Source of the DNA: Halalkalibacter suaedae
GTDB lineage: Bacteria; Bacillota; Bacilli; Bacillales; Bacillaceae_D
DNA length: 64,000 nucleotides
Reading direction: 5' to 3'
Assembly (NCBI RefSeq): GCF_017939705.1
Contig: NZ_JAGKSQ010000010.1
Span: 1 to 64,000, forward strand
Part shown: positions 52,504 to 60,957 of the stretch, one piece after another
How the letters are laid out: each line of letters opens with the position of its first letter
Position numbering within the stretch: the first letter of the stretch is position 1
Notes under the pieces: model-generated
What the model was told of the DNA's origin: nothing
What the model saw: the letters and a program-made list of their open reading frames with translations, nothing else
Databases searched by the model: none
Translations under genes and position numbers: made by a program

Positions 52504-52773
52504 TTGAGTGATGAGCAGGAGTATAAGACACAATTGGGCAAGGCCATTCGCAACAAGCGTACCGAACTAGGTGCCACAATTGAAAAAGTCGCTGGGATCG
52601 CCGACATCCATACTCGAACGCTTCAGCGGATCGAACACGGTGAAACCTCTCCACAGGTAACGACCTTGGTTAAGATTGCCATTGCCCTTGATCTTTCCTC
52701 GACTGCCGAACTACTGAAGGACGCTGACAAAACGGTCTACCCTCTATTTAAGAAAGCGTACGAAGAAGAATAG
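52504..52773 (+). CDS. XRE-family DNA-binding protein
   Basis: 89 residues; the TTG start follows GGAGAGG. LGKAIRNKRTELGATIEKVA, GIADIHTRTLQRIEHGETSP, VTTLVKIAIALDLSS are a textbook XRE helix-turn-helix. It lies 110 bases before the ComK-like gene and may regulate it or itself. Confidence 0.85.
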   Translation: MSDEQEYKTQLGKAIRNKRTELGATIEKVAGIADIHTRTLQRIEHGETSPQVTTLVKIAIALDLSSTAELLKDADKTVYPLFKKAYEEE

Positions 52774-52881
52774 CATTCTCTCTTTACATAAAAAACTACC
52801 TCTAGCAGGTAATCATATAAATGACAAACAAACCTCTCCGTCCCATCACAACAAAAAAAGCCACGTAAGGAGCAACTGCCC

Positions 52882-53361
52882 ATGAATCAACTCATTCTCC
52901 AGCAGTATGACATTACGAAAGACACCATGGCCCTAATCCCAGGACGACACACTGATTACGAAACACTAATCCTTGAACCACACCAGCAACTAGCAGTCAC
53001 TCAAAGCGCACTTTCGATTCTAAAGATAGCCTGTCTAGAAGGCGGCTCCACCTACGACGGACGCCGACAAGCCGTGATTCATCAAACAGGTGCCCAGAGC
53101 AAAGTCCCTATCCCAATTTACCCAAAAGAATCAATCTTCACCTTCCCCACACACTCAGCAAACTCCTATGAATGCATCTGGCTCTTCTACCACCATATTA
53201 AATCAATCAAACCACACGAAAAAAAGCCCAATTATTCAATTGTCACATTCAAAAACTATCAAACATTCGAGGTTAACGTATCGTATCAAAGTCTGATGAG
53301 ACAGCTGCAGCGGACGAGTTATTGTATAGTTAAGTTTGGGTATGTTGGTTTGGAAGTTTGA
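52882..53361 (+). CDS. ComK-family competence regulator homologue
   Basis: 159 residues with the ComK order: YDITKDTMALIPG, a strand AVTQSALSILKIACLEG, GSTYDGRRQAVIHQTGAQSK then VPIPIYPKESIFTFPTHS, SYECIWLFYHHIKSIKP and TFKNYQTFEVNVSYQSL. In Bacillus ComK binds AT-boxes as a tetramer and turns on DNA uptake. The central loop is fuller than in the short ComK-like protein at 1.1 kb. Whether this is the organism's true comK or an extra family member is open. Confidence 0.8.
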   Translation: MNQLILQQYDITKDTMALIPGRHTDYETLILEPHQQLAVTQSALSILKIACLEGGSTYDGRRQAVIHQTGAQSKVPIPIYPKESIFTFPTHSANSYECIWLFYHHIKSIKPHEKKPNYSIVTFKNYQTFEVNVSYQSLMRQLQRTSYCIVKFGYVGLEV

Positions 53362-53799
53362 GAACATGATTCCAAAGACTATACTAGCTTATAAATTACA
53401 TAGCATTCAGTTTTGATCTTAAGAACTAAACCCTCAGTCATAATCACTATCTATCATCAAACCCACAGACCATGACCTGCAATTAATATACGGTTCTATT
53501 TTCGACATATTTCGAGTGAAGGCAGGTAAACAAGCTACACTATTTCATTTAACTTTTTATCATTTTTTATGGGGGGTTTATAAAGGACGGAGGATTTCAT
53601 ATCAAGATTTGATGGTAAATACTATGCCAGAGGGTGGAAATGGACATGGAGTAATCAGAACCACAAATGACTTCGTTCTCACCATAGAATCAGGAACTGT
53701 ACCAATAAGTGCCTCTAGGAGTTTCCCGATCTTCCTACCTGAGGACAAAAGCTAGAGTAAGAGCTAATTTACTATCAACAAACGTATTGTCTCTATATG
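53362..53799. other. Region with a weakly supported plus-strand ORF
   Basis: A 79-codon frame at 53516-53755 starts at a GTG without a ribosome binding site. Its second half (TMPEGGNGHGVIRTTNDFVL) has better composition than the first. It may be the remnant of a longer gene. No other feature is seen. Confidence 0.3.
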
Positions 53800-53838
53800 A
53801 AAAGCACCCAGCTAAATCAAATTTAGCTGGGTGCTTTT
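53800..53838. terminator. Strong bidirectional terminator
   Basis: AAAAGCACCCAGCTAAA pairs with TTTAGCTGGGTGCTTTT, loop TCAAA. It lies after the 392-aa membrane gene. Confidence 0.9.
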
Positions 53839-53853
53839 CTGTTCAACTTTATC

Positions 53854-55032
53854 TTATTTAGGCTCAGGCACTCTGCCCTTGTCTCGGTACCTAATACGTA
53901 TCACAATAATGGCTATATATAAAATGCCAGCTAGTAATGGGTAAGCTTGCAATCCAGCAAATGCAGAAAAAGCATCTGCTGCTATGTCGGCTTCAAATCC
54001 CAAAAAGCCACTTTGCTGTGCTTCTGATATATCAGAGGCTAAAGGGTTCAACATCCGAAAGAATTTATAACTCATGAAAAACAAAATCGGAACCATCATC
54101 CAGTTAGTGAAATTAGCTTTTAAGAAATGTAACCCAACGGCAGTTATACTGAAAATGACAAATAAAAATTTCAACGTTCCTATTGGTGACTCACCGTATA
54201 TTAATCCATATCCACTACTTAAATTAGCAATGGTTTCATCCATCAATAACAAAACAATGACTAATGAAATATTTGATAAGACGCCAAGAATCACCCATAT
54301 AATAGTAGGCTTTTTTACAATCGCTGATGATGGAGTTATTGAAACAGCGGTTTCCAGATTTGCTCCTTCTAACGACTTGATTTGTGTATCAGGATCATTA
54401 GTGCTACTAGTAACAGAACCTTCTCTTAAATTTTGGCCACAGTTCATACAATAATTAGGATCACCCACAATTACATTTCCACCAGAAGTACAATAATGCG
54501 CAGACGTTCCTTGATTGCTACTAGTATTAACATTAATAGTTTTGGAATTCAAAAAACCACTAAACTGTCTAGCAACTAAAGAAGCTATCGTTAATCCGAT
54601 AACTGAAAGCAAGGCAATGAAAAACCCAAGACCTAATGAAAATTCTCCTATATCTAACTTATTAGAATAATAATTTGAAAAAACTTGTCTTAAAATTGTT
54701 AAAACAGAGAAAGCTATCGTTGCATTTTTTAACCCCTTATGAGAATAATCTTTACTAACCTTATGTAGTGTTATACTGCCAAAAACCAGTGGTAATATTA
54801 AGGATACAATGATAGCAAGAGTTACAAAACTCCCAAACGAAGAGCTACCTGTTTGAATGATAAGAGATATGTAAGAAAAGATTTGTTCAAATAAGTTGCT
54901 ACTGTTTATGTCCAAGAACTCACTTCTACTATCCCCTGGTACAAACTTTGTCCATGGTAGGAAATATGAAACGATTAATAATAGCAGGAAGAAAATCTTT
55001 ACCTTTTTTTCTTTATTATGTGTAACTGCCAT
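53854..55032 (-). CDS. Polytopic membrane protein with degenerate zinc ribbon
   Basis: 392 residues. About four spans (~11-28, ~70-88, ~103-120, ~133-152), then a soluble linker with HYCTSGGNVIVGDPNYCMNC then GQNL (~180-200), which looks like a zinc ribbon whose first CxxC has become CxSG. Four more spans follow (~245-265, ~285-305, ~310-330, ~365-385). Unknown function; membrane proteins with a central zinc ribbon often act in envelope stress. Confidence 0.7.
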   Translation of the reverse strand: MAVTHNKEKKVKIFFLLLLIVSYFLPWTKFVPGDSRSEFLDINSSNLFEQIFSYISLIIQTGSSSFGSFVTLAIIVSLILPLVFGSITLHKVSKDYSHKGLKNATIAFSVLTILRQVFSNYYSNKLDIGEFSLGLGFFIALLSVIGLTIASLVARQFSGFLNSKTINVNTSSNQGTSAHYCTSGGNVIVGDPNYCMNCGQNLREGSVTSSTNDPDTQIKSLEGANLETAVSITPSSAIVKKPTIIWVILGVLSNISLVIVLLLMDETIANLSSGYGLIYGESPIGTLKFLFVIFSITAVGLHFLKANFTNWMMVPILFFMSYKFFRMLNPLASDISEAQQSGFLGFEADIAADAFSAFAGLQAYPLLAGILYIAIIVIRIRYRDKGRVPEPK

Positions 55033-55108
55033 CGCTGTGCCCCTTCAAATAGATAGTTTGATGTAGAAATCCTAACCATCATTTTACAATACTTATAAAA
55101 CTCCATCT

Positions 55109-55143
55109 AGCCCAAAGCTAAACATAAATTTAACTTTGGGCTT
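55109..55143. terminator. Hairpin
   Basis: AGCCCAAAG pairs with CTTTGGGCT. It lies upstream of the 392-aa gene; its role is unclear. Confidence 0.5.
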
Positions 55144-55310
55144 ACCCGTTTGACTTACTTTATCACATTAACACTTATCTTATCGGGGCCAGGCATATTG
55201 GCTTTTTGATCAAGATAGGATTATGACTAACGAAAGTGAATAATATTAGCTTAGCTTAAAAGGTATTATATGTTAATATATTAAATAAAAATAGAAAGAA
55301 AGGATTAAAA

Positions 55311-55550
55311 ATGAAAAAAACACTTTTAAACATTTTTTTTAAAACGGAAAAAAATCATAATGCTGAATCAATCAACAATGCTTGTTGGATTACTTTATTT
55401 TTATGGGGTTCAGTACTGTTTATAAATTCGATAGGAGAACTTTTTTTTAATGGTCCTGTTATAGGTAGTTCACAATTGGTTCTTTTATTAGGAGTAGTAA
55501 TATTTTTTTTAAGTGACTTTATCTACAAAAAAAGAGCACGCCCCTATTAA
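55311..55550 (+). CDS. Small two-span membrane protein
   Basis: 79 residues. The ATG follows GAAAGGA. A charged N-terminus (MKKTLLNIFFKTEKNHNAES) and two spans (CWITLFLWGSVLFINSIG and LVLLLGVVIFFLSDFIY), then a basic end. Unknown. Confidence 0.65.
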   Translation: MKKTLLNIFFKTEKNHNAESINNACWITLFLWGSVLFINSIGELFFNGPVIGSSQLVLLLGVVIFFLSDFIYKKRARPY

Positions 55551-55587
55551 CCTGCGTTATAAGTTTTATTTTCTCTACTTCCTCCTA

Positions 55588-56502
55588 TCAATCTAAACAA
55601 ACCAATCCAGCCGCACCAACCAACCCAGACATCTGCCCCAACTCAGCCTCAACAATCTCAGTATCCCTTCCAGACGGATTTAACGCATACATCCTTACAT
55701 ACTCTCTAACCGTCGCAAAAAGCAAATCCCCCGCCTGACTAACCCCTCCACCAATAATCACCTTACCAGGATCCAAACTATTAATGATCGTCACACAACC
55801 CATTCCAATATACTCAAATGTATCTTGAATAAACAAAGACATCTGTGGATCACCCAGTTTAGCGAGCTCAATCACCTCTTCTGTTGTTACTGGTTTCCCC
55901 AATATCATTGAGGCTCGTTTAGCTATTGCGGTTCCAGAGGCGAGTGAAGTCCAGCAGCCTCTTTGCCCGCAATCACATGGATCCTGTGATGCATCTAGAA
56001 CGACATGACCGAATTCTCCTGCATTTCCGGTCCTTCCTGAGATCAACTTACCGTCCAAAAAGATTCCCGCTCCTATGCCAGTGCTAATTGTAAGGTATAC
56101 AAAAGAATCATCTTTTTGAGCTGCTCCCACCCATTTTTCTGCAACGGCAGCGGCATTGGCATCATTCTCTAGTCGAATGGGTAAATCAACGTATTTCTTC
56201 ATTTCATCGACTAAATGAAAGTCTCTCCATTTCGGTAGATTGGGAGGAGAGATAATAATTCCTTGGCTAGAATTTAAAGGACCAGGAGCACCTATTCCAA
56301 TTCCTTTTAGCTCAGATTGATTAATACCAACTGATAACAACAATTCCCTTAATGAATCTATCATCTCACGTACCATTTCAGTAGGGGGTATATTCTGATT
56401 CATCTTGATCGTCTTTTGAGCTTGGATCACACCTTGGTCATCAACTAGTCCTATGGCTACCTTCGTACCACCAATATCAATACCTACTGCATAATCACCC
56501 AT
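55588..56502 (-). CDS. ROK-family glucokinase
   Basis: 304 residues from the ATG at 56502, which follows GGAGGG. The ATP site is DYAVGIDIGGTKVAIGLVDD (~2-21), substrate residues in RLENDANAAAVAEKWVGA, and the ROK zinc-type motif CDCGQRGCW (~175-183). It phosphorylates glucose or a related sugar. It stands alone; a fragment of a second ROK gene lies at 59.1 kb. Confidence 0.9.
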   Translation of the reverse strand: MGDYAVGIDIGGTKVAIGLVDDQGVIQAQKTIKMNQNIPPTEMVREMIDSLRELLLSVGINQSELKGIGIGAPGPLNSSQGIIISPPNLPKWRDFHLVDEMKKYVDLPIRLENDANAAAVAEKWVGAAQKDDSFVYLTISTGIGAGIFLDGKLISGRTGNAGEFGHVVLDASQDPCDCGQRGCWTSLASGTAIAKRASMILGKPVTTEEVIELAKLGDPQMSLFIQDTFEYIGMGCVTIINSLDPGKVIIGGGVSQAGDLLFATVREYVRMYALNPSGRDTEIVEAELGQMSGLVGAAGLVCLD

Positions 56503-56692
56503 TACAATCCCTCCCTTCAGTTGATCGTGCCCAATAACTAGCAAGTATTTTCTGCATTTGTTACCTCTATATTAAACGATCTCTTTACCCCAATCTAGCT
56601 ATACACCTAGCTTTAGATTCCAATAGATCCTTCCTGATTCTAAAGGGGGTGACGGGCACCATTCTACCAACAGCTACTCCCAAACTAAAAAA

Positions 56693-56725
56693 AGCACAGC
56701 TAGTGTTTTCTACACTAACTGTGCC
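56693..56725 (-). terminator. Terminator of the amidase gene
   Basis: GCACAG-C-TAGTG / CACTA-A-CTGTGC with loop TTTTCTA. Confidence 0.75.
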
Positions 56726-56733
56726 CTTCTTAC

Positions 56734-58818
56734 TTACAGCTGCACTCTGCGACGAGTCACAAAGTATGTGATTGCTCCGATTAGTAACAAACCAAGTCCA
56801 ACGACTAGCATCGTGTATGTTGATGTGGCTGTTGATGGTAGTTTGCTGCCTTTTTCAGTGTTGTTCTTGTTGGTTGACGTTGATGTTTCGTCTGTTCCTT
56901 CTTCTTTCTCAACCGTTTCTTTGTCATTCGAGGCAGTATCTTCCTCTTTGTCCGCGATTGGCGTTCCTTCTTCTTCCTCGACAACTGGATCTGTTGTATC
57001 TCCGTCATTTTCTTCAGCAGGAGGGGTTACTTCCTCTTCCTCCTCAGCATCTGGATCTTCTTCGATTGGAGTAGCCTCCTCCAAACGATCAATTGCCAAT
57101 TGTAGTGCAGCGATTGACGCATTCAATTCTTCATCCGTTTCAATAGTAGTCAGTGCCTCTTCCGCCACTGTGATGGCTTCTTGAAGGGCTGCGAACGAAC
57201 CTTCTGTATAGCTTCCATCCTCATTAGAATAGCCTTGTGCTGCTTCAATTAACGTTTCTAGTTCACTAACATCTAGTTCCTCTTCTTCAGTGTCTGAAAG
57301 AGGGGCCACACGGTTAAGCGATGCTTGCTCATACGCGTAAGATAGTTCAATTAGCTTCGGCTCACTGTAAGCCATTGCAGAGAATGTGACCCCAACCGGA
57401 AGACCTTCTGATGTGTAGCCACCAGGAACGGTAATGGAAGGATAACCTGCTCTTGCTGGAGCAGCTGCACCATAGTTTTTCGGGAACAGGATGGCATCTA
57501 AATCGTGTTCAGCAAAAGCCTTATCAATTCCCTGTTCTCCAGAGTAAAGAAGGTCCAAACGACGGCTTTCTAAATAGTCAGGGTCCTTTTGATCATCACT
57601 CATACCTTGTGATTGGATGAGATACGATTGACCATATGGAATTGCTTCTGGATGTTCTTCGTTCCAAGCAATAATATCGGCTAGCGTTTTAACCGGGACA
57701 TCATCCGACGTTTTACTTAAATACGCATTTAGATCATGCTTAAATTCATGGAATAAGACGATGGAGTTATTGCTTTGAATGTTGAGTTCAATAGGATCAA
57801 TGATGATCGCGCCTTTTTCCTCCATAAGTGCGATGGCATTTTCCATGATCTCGACTTCTTCTTCAGAGAGCCAGCGATAGGTACTACGATCCACCCCTAT
57901 ACGAGCTCCTACTAATCCCTCTTCATTTAAAAAGTTACTGTAGTTATGGGTGTTTCCTTCACTCGTTGCCGTTACCTCATCAGCAGGATCATATCCAGAA
58001 ATCACAGTTAGCATTGCGGCTGCATCTTCAACGGTTCTCGTCATCGGACCAGCTGTATCCTGACTACTCGCAAGCGGGATAATCCCTGTTCGACTGACTA
58101 ACCCAACTGTCGGCTTAATCCCAACAAGCGAGTTACTGCTAGATGGACTTAAGATTGAACCTGAAGTTTCTGTTCCAATCCCAGCAGCAGCAAGGTTTGC
58201 AGCAACCCCGCCTCCAACACCAGAGCTTGATCCACCCGTATCAAAAATTCCTGGACCATACGGATTCATGGCTTGACCACCAAACCCACTAAACCCGTTC
58301 GGAAGACCTCTCGTTAAAAAGTTAGCAAACTCAGACATCGTACTTTTTCCAAGAATGATCGCCCCTGCATCGCGGAACTTCTTTGCAATAAATGCATCCT
58401 CACTAGCGTAATTATCCTTTAGGACAACAGCTCCTGCCGTTGTTGGCATGTCGTCAATGGTATCGACGTTATCCTTAAGCATAATTGGTATCCCATAAAG
58501 AGGTCCTCGAGTGCCCGACCCTCTATTGGCATCTAACTCCGCCGCAATGGCCAACGCATCCGGATTGATTGAGATATAGGCATTGACAATATCTTCGTAC
58601 TTCTCAATCCGGTCTAAGTACATCTGGACAAGCTCGACTGAAGTCAGTTCCCCTGATTGAAGGGCAGCTTGCATTTCGGCAATTGTGGCCTCTTCAATCT
58701 CAAACGTTTGTGTGATCTCAGTTGCAGCTAGTGTGGTTTCTCCAAAGCCCCCAACAACTAACGCATATGCTAGAGAAACAACGCCTGTCATCTTTACAAA
58801 TCTCTTAAATTTCAGCAT
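56734..58818 (-). CDS. Secreted, LPXTG-anchored amidase
   Basis: About 694 residues from the ATG at 58818, which follows AAAGGGG. Signal peptide ~1-30. An amidase-signature domain covers ~35-490: catalytic Lys in IPIMLKDNVDTIDD, cis-Ser in FDTGGSSSGVGGG and nucleophile Ser in GTETSGSILSPSSS. A short FIVAR-like helical repeat (~515-585) and a long acidic Glu/Asp/Thr spacer follow, then LPSTA, one span and TRRRVQL, a sortase signal. It hydrolyses an amide outside the cell; the substrate is unknown. Confidence 0.92.
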   Translation of the reverse strand: MLKFKRFVKMTGVVSLAYALVVGGFGETTLAATEITQTFEIEEATIAEMQAALQSGELTSVELVQMYLDRIEKYEDIVNAYISINPDALAIAAELDANRGSGTRGPLYGIPIMLKDNVDTIDDMPTTAGAVVLKDNYASEDAFIAKKFRDAGAIILGKSTMSEFANFLTRGLPNGFSGFGGQAMNPYGPGIFDTGGSSSGVGGGVAANLAAAGIGTETSGSILSPSSSNSLVGIKPTVGLVSRTGIIPLASSQDTAGPMTRTVEDAAAMLTVISGYDPADEVTATSEGNTHNYSNFLNEEGLVGARIGVDRSTYRWLSEEEVEIMENAIALMEEKGAIIIDPIELNIQSNNSIVLFHEFKHDLNAYLSKTSDDVPVKTLADIIAWNEEHPEAIPYGQSYLIQSQGMSDDQKDPDYLESRRLDLLYSGEQGIDKAFAEHDLDAILFPKNYGAAAPARAGYPSITVPGGYTSEGLPVGVTFSAMAYSEPKLIELSYAYEQASLNRVAPLSDTEEEELDVSELETLIEAAQGYSNEDGSYTEGSFAALQEAITVAEEALTTIETDEELNASIAALQLAIDRLEEATPIEEDPDAEEEEEVTPPAEENDGDTTDPVVEEEEGTPIADKEEDTASNDKETVEKEEGTDETSTSTNKNNTEKGSKLPSTATSTYTMLVVGLGLLLIGAITYFVTRRRVQL

Positions 58819-58976
58819 ACTATGTACCCCTTTCATCTAGTAAGTTGGATAATTCCTCCTTATGTTCAAATAATAGTCTACTCATCAAACACTCTCTACA
58901 AGATTGAAAGATTTTCTGACCACGTAATTTTCGAGTACCGAAATATAAATAGACAAGAGCTATAGTTAAACCTGAA

Positions 58977-59011
58977 AAAGCTCCTATCTCTTTTACTGAG
59001 AGATAGGAGCT
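58977..59011. terminator. Terminator hairpin
   Basis: AAGCTCCTATCTC pairs with GAGATAGGAGCTT, loop TTTTACTGA. It argues against the minus-strand frame at 58820-59053 being a gene. Confidence 0.85.
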
Positions 59012-59050
59012 TCTACTATTTATCAATGCACAATAATATACCAATGGGAA

Positions 59051-59130
59051 CATTTTTAAATCACCAATTTTAGCAAGCTCATTCGCTTCTTCTGTAGTAA
59101 ATGGTTTTCCTGCTATGCTCCTTAATCTCT
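59051..59130 (-). pseudogene. Fragment of a second ROK kinase gene
   Basis: The minus strand reads GKPFTTEEANELAKIGDLKM, matching GKPVTTEEVIELAKLGDPQM in the intact ROK protein at 55.6 kb. Only about 30 codons remain and there is no start or stop nearby. Confidence 0.65.
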
Positions 59131-59149
59131 CACAGCTACATCACTGTTC

Positions 59150-59662
59150 CTATTTCATTATCCTGTTGAAAATGGTCAACATATCATACAAGGCGTTTTC
59201 TGCTTCTACTTGACGCGTATTCTCATCTTTATAATGCAATGGATTATGTCTACTTGGATAATGAACATAAGGATTTCTAACATTAGAACTCCTACTAGTA
59301 AAGGCTGTATATTCCTAATCAGATTGAATGAGTCCAATTTCTTTCGCCTTCCTTAGGAGTGAGCGGTAATCCAATCTCTTCAAATCGACATCCAATTCCT
59401 TACGAATCATTTTTTCAATTAGTGCTTGCGAGAGCATGACTGTCGAAATATAGTTTCCATCTATGTAACTTTTGGTGGCCTCACTTAAAATGTCCTCTGA
59501 ATTCGGGTAAGAGTCGATCCAAATTAGGTATTTATTATCATCAAAATAGTTATTAACAAACATTTTCCTTTTTGCTCTAGCTTTTCTACTTTTCTTGTCA
59601 CTCTTTTTTAAATCCTTCTTGATGCTTTTAAGATCTAAATTGCTTTCTTTACTATGATTCAA
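59150..59662 (-). pseudogene. HEPN-like gene interrupted by an amber codon
   Basis: A TTG-started frame with GGAGG upstream encodes 115 residues: a basic N-terminus (DLKKSDKKSRKARAKRKMFV) and helices ATKSYIDGNYISTVMLSQAL. It stops at TAG (59315-59317). The same frame then continues 54 codons (SSNVRNPYVHYPSRHNPLHY and DENTRQVEAENALYDML) to a second stop at 59150. The RNPYVH hexamer fits the RX4H catalytic motif of HEPN RNases, so the amber codon removes the active site. It is a pseudogene unless TAG is read through. Confidence 0.7.
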
Positions 59663-59766
59663 TGCTCTACGTCCTCCTTTACGCTTCTCTATTGTGATTG
59701 AATTAGTCTAAAACTTTAATTTCAATGTATCAGTTCACCAGTCATGCGATTTATGAATTTTAAAAA

Positions 59767-59818
59767 TAATAAAAGAACAAAAGGTTATGTATTAAAACAT
59801 AGCCTTTTGTTCTTTTAT
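59767..59818 (-). terminator. Long terminator hairpin
   Basis: AATAAAAGAACAAAAGG-TTATGT / ACATAGCCTTTTGTTC TTTTATT, one mismatch. It lies directly after the 52-aa gene. Confidence 0.85.
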
Positions 59819-59826
59819 TAAATCTA

Positions 59827-59985
59827 TCATTTAGACATTATATACGGTTTCAATTGCATTACAATATCATCGATCGCTTGCTTTGAGTTAATTGTTGTTG
59901 ACTCAGAGCCTTTTAAACGAATATCTTCTAGAATCTTCAACAAATGTTGCTGAGACAATTTTTGTTCTTGCTTTGTCGCTAACAT
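59827..59985 (-). CDS. 52-aa helical protein
   Basis: The ATG at 59985 follows GGAGG by five bases. The sequence starts MLATKQEQKLSQQHLLKILE and includes STTINSKQAIDDIVMQLKPY, an amphipathic helical protein. No family recognised. It has its own strong terminator, which supports it as real. Confidence 0.65.
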   Translation of the reverse strand: MLATKQEQKLSQQHLLKILEDIRLKGSESTTINSKQAIDDIVMQLKPYIMSK

Positions 59986-60196
59986 ATAATCCTCCATATT
60001 TCATTACTGATGTAAATCAGACACATTATTTACTTATATTAACACAGACAAAAGTATTGAGGAATCTAAATATATCGACAATTTTCTCCATTTATAAACG
60101 GTAGATCTAGTAGGATTGTTAAGTTTTAATCTTTTGAAGGACCGTAGCCATTTGTATTGAGCTTACATCTATTCAGCGTCTTTCTAGCCATCTAAA

Positions 60197-60228
60197 AACC
60201 CGGTACATACTTTCACGTGTACCGGGTT
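60197..60228. terminator. Perfect terminator hairpin
   Basis: AACCCGGTACA pairs with TGTACCGGGTT. No adjacent gene end is obvious; it may belong to a lost gene. Confidence 0.8.
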
Positions 60229-60310
60229 AATTATGCAATTAGACAACTATTAAACAACCTGATCCTTTTTCACCCCATTCTCACTCATCTACTATTAGCT
60301 TTCTGTAACT

Positions 60311-60607
60311 GTGCCTTCAGTGAGTGAGAATTATTCTAAGAACATGTTGTTGAACGTATGGAAGAGAGGACTAGAAGAAAAAGATATCGAAGTCTTCTTG
60401 GAAGATTATATAAGAGATATACTCGGACGGTACGAGCAGAAAAGTTTGATTATTACTTCTAATCTAGAGCTTAGTCAATGGAATCTTATTTTTATTGACT
60501 CAAGGCTAACTGCAGCACTGGTGGATCGACTAATTCACCACGCTCATGTCCTAACATTCACTGGTGAAAGTTACAGGCTTTCTAATGCACTTTCCCTACG
60601 AAGATAG
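60311..60607 (+). pseudogene. C-terminal fragment of an IS21 IstB-type ATPase gene
   Basis: The second half of the 98-codon frame reads LIITSNLELSQWNLIFIDSR then LVDRLIHHAHVLTFTGESYR, which is the conserved IstB C-terminus (SNL-SQW ... DRL-HHA-V... G-SYR). The ATP-binding part is missing and the first ~40 residues look unrelated. It is a remnant of an IS21 element. Confidence 0.75.
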
Positions 60608-60957
60608 ATTTAAAAATTGGGTTGCAAAACTCTGCATTATCTTTTGCATTTTTCTGCACTTTTTTCTTGCAAAACACAGCAACCTTAACACACTAGAGAA
60701 GTTCTAGGCAGACAACAGCTGGTGTAAACGTTAAAAAATAAACATAGGAGACTGTATTTATACGTACAAAGAGCCCCCAGCTATATCTAGTGTTTAGCTG
60801 GGGGCTCTTTGCTCAATTTACTTTAGTGTACTAACGCCTTGTCATTTCAGGGTTCTGGAACCTAACTTATTTTGTTCATGCGATTATAATTTTCATTTTT
60901 TTACACATCTTAGCAGAAATCTAATAATGTATTAAACTTACCACCCGCAAAAAATAT
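60608..60957. other. Intergenic region with terminator
   Basis: About 350 bases. A strong hairpin at 60768-60810 and the 3' end of the flippase region. No inverted repeats typical of a complete IS21 end were found by eye. Confidence 0.5.
60768..60810. terminator. Strong bidirectional terminator
   Basis: AAAGAGCCCCCAGCTA pairs with TAGCTGGGGGCTCTTT, loop TATCTAGTGTT. Confidence 0.9.

Noticed and set aside
53516-53755. 79-codon plus-strand frame
   Set aside because: The GTG start has no ribosome binding site and the first half looks random; listed only as a doubtful region.
58820-59053. 77-codon minus-strand frame upstream of the amidase
   Set aside because: It runs through a perfect terminator hairpin at 58977-59011, and its 5' end is the ROK remnant; no ribosome binding site.
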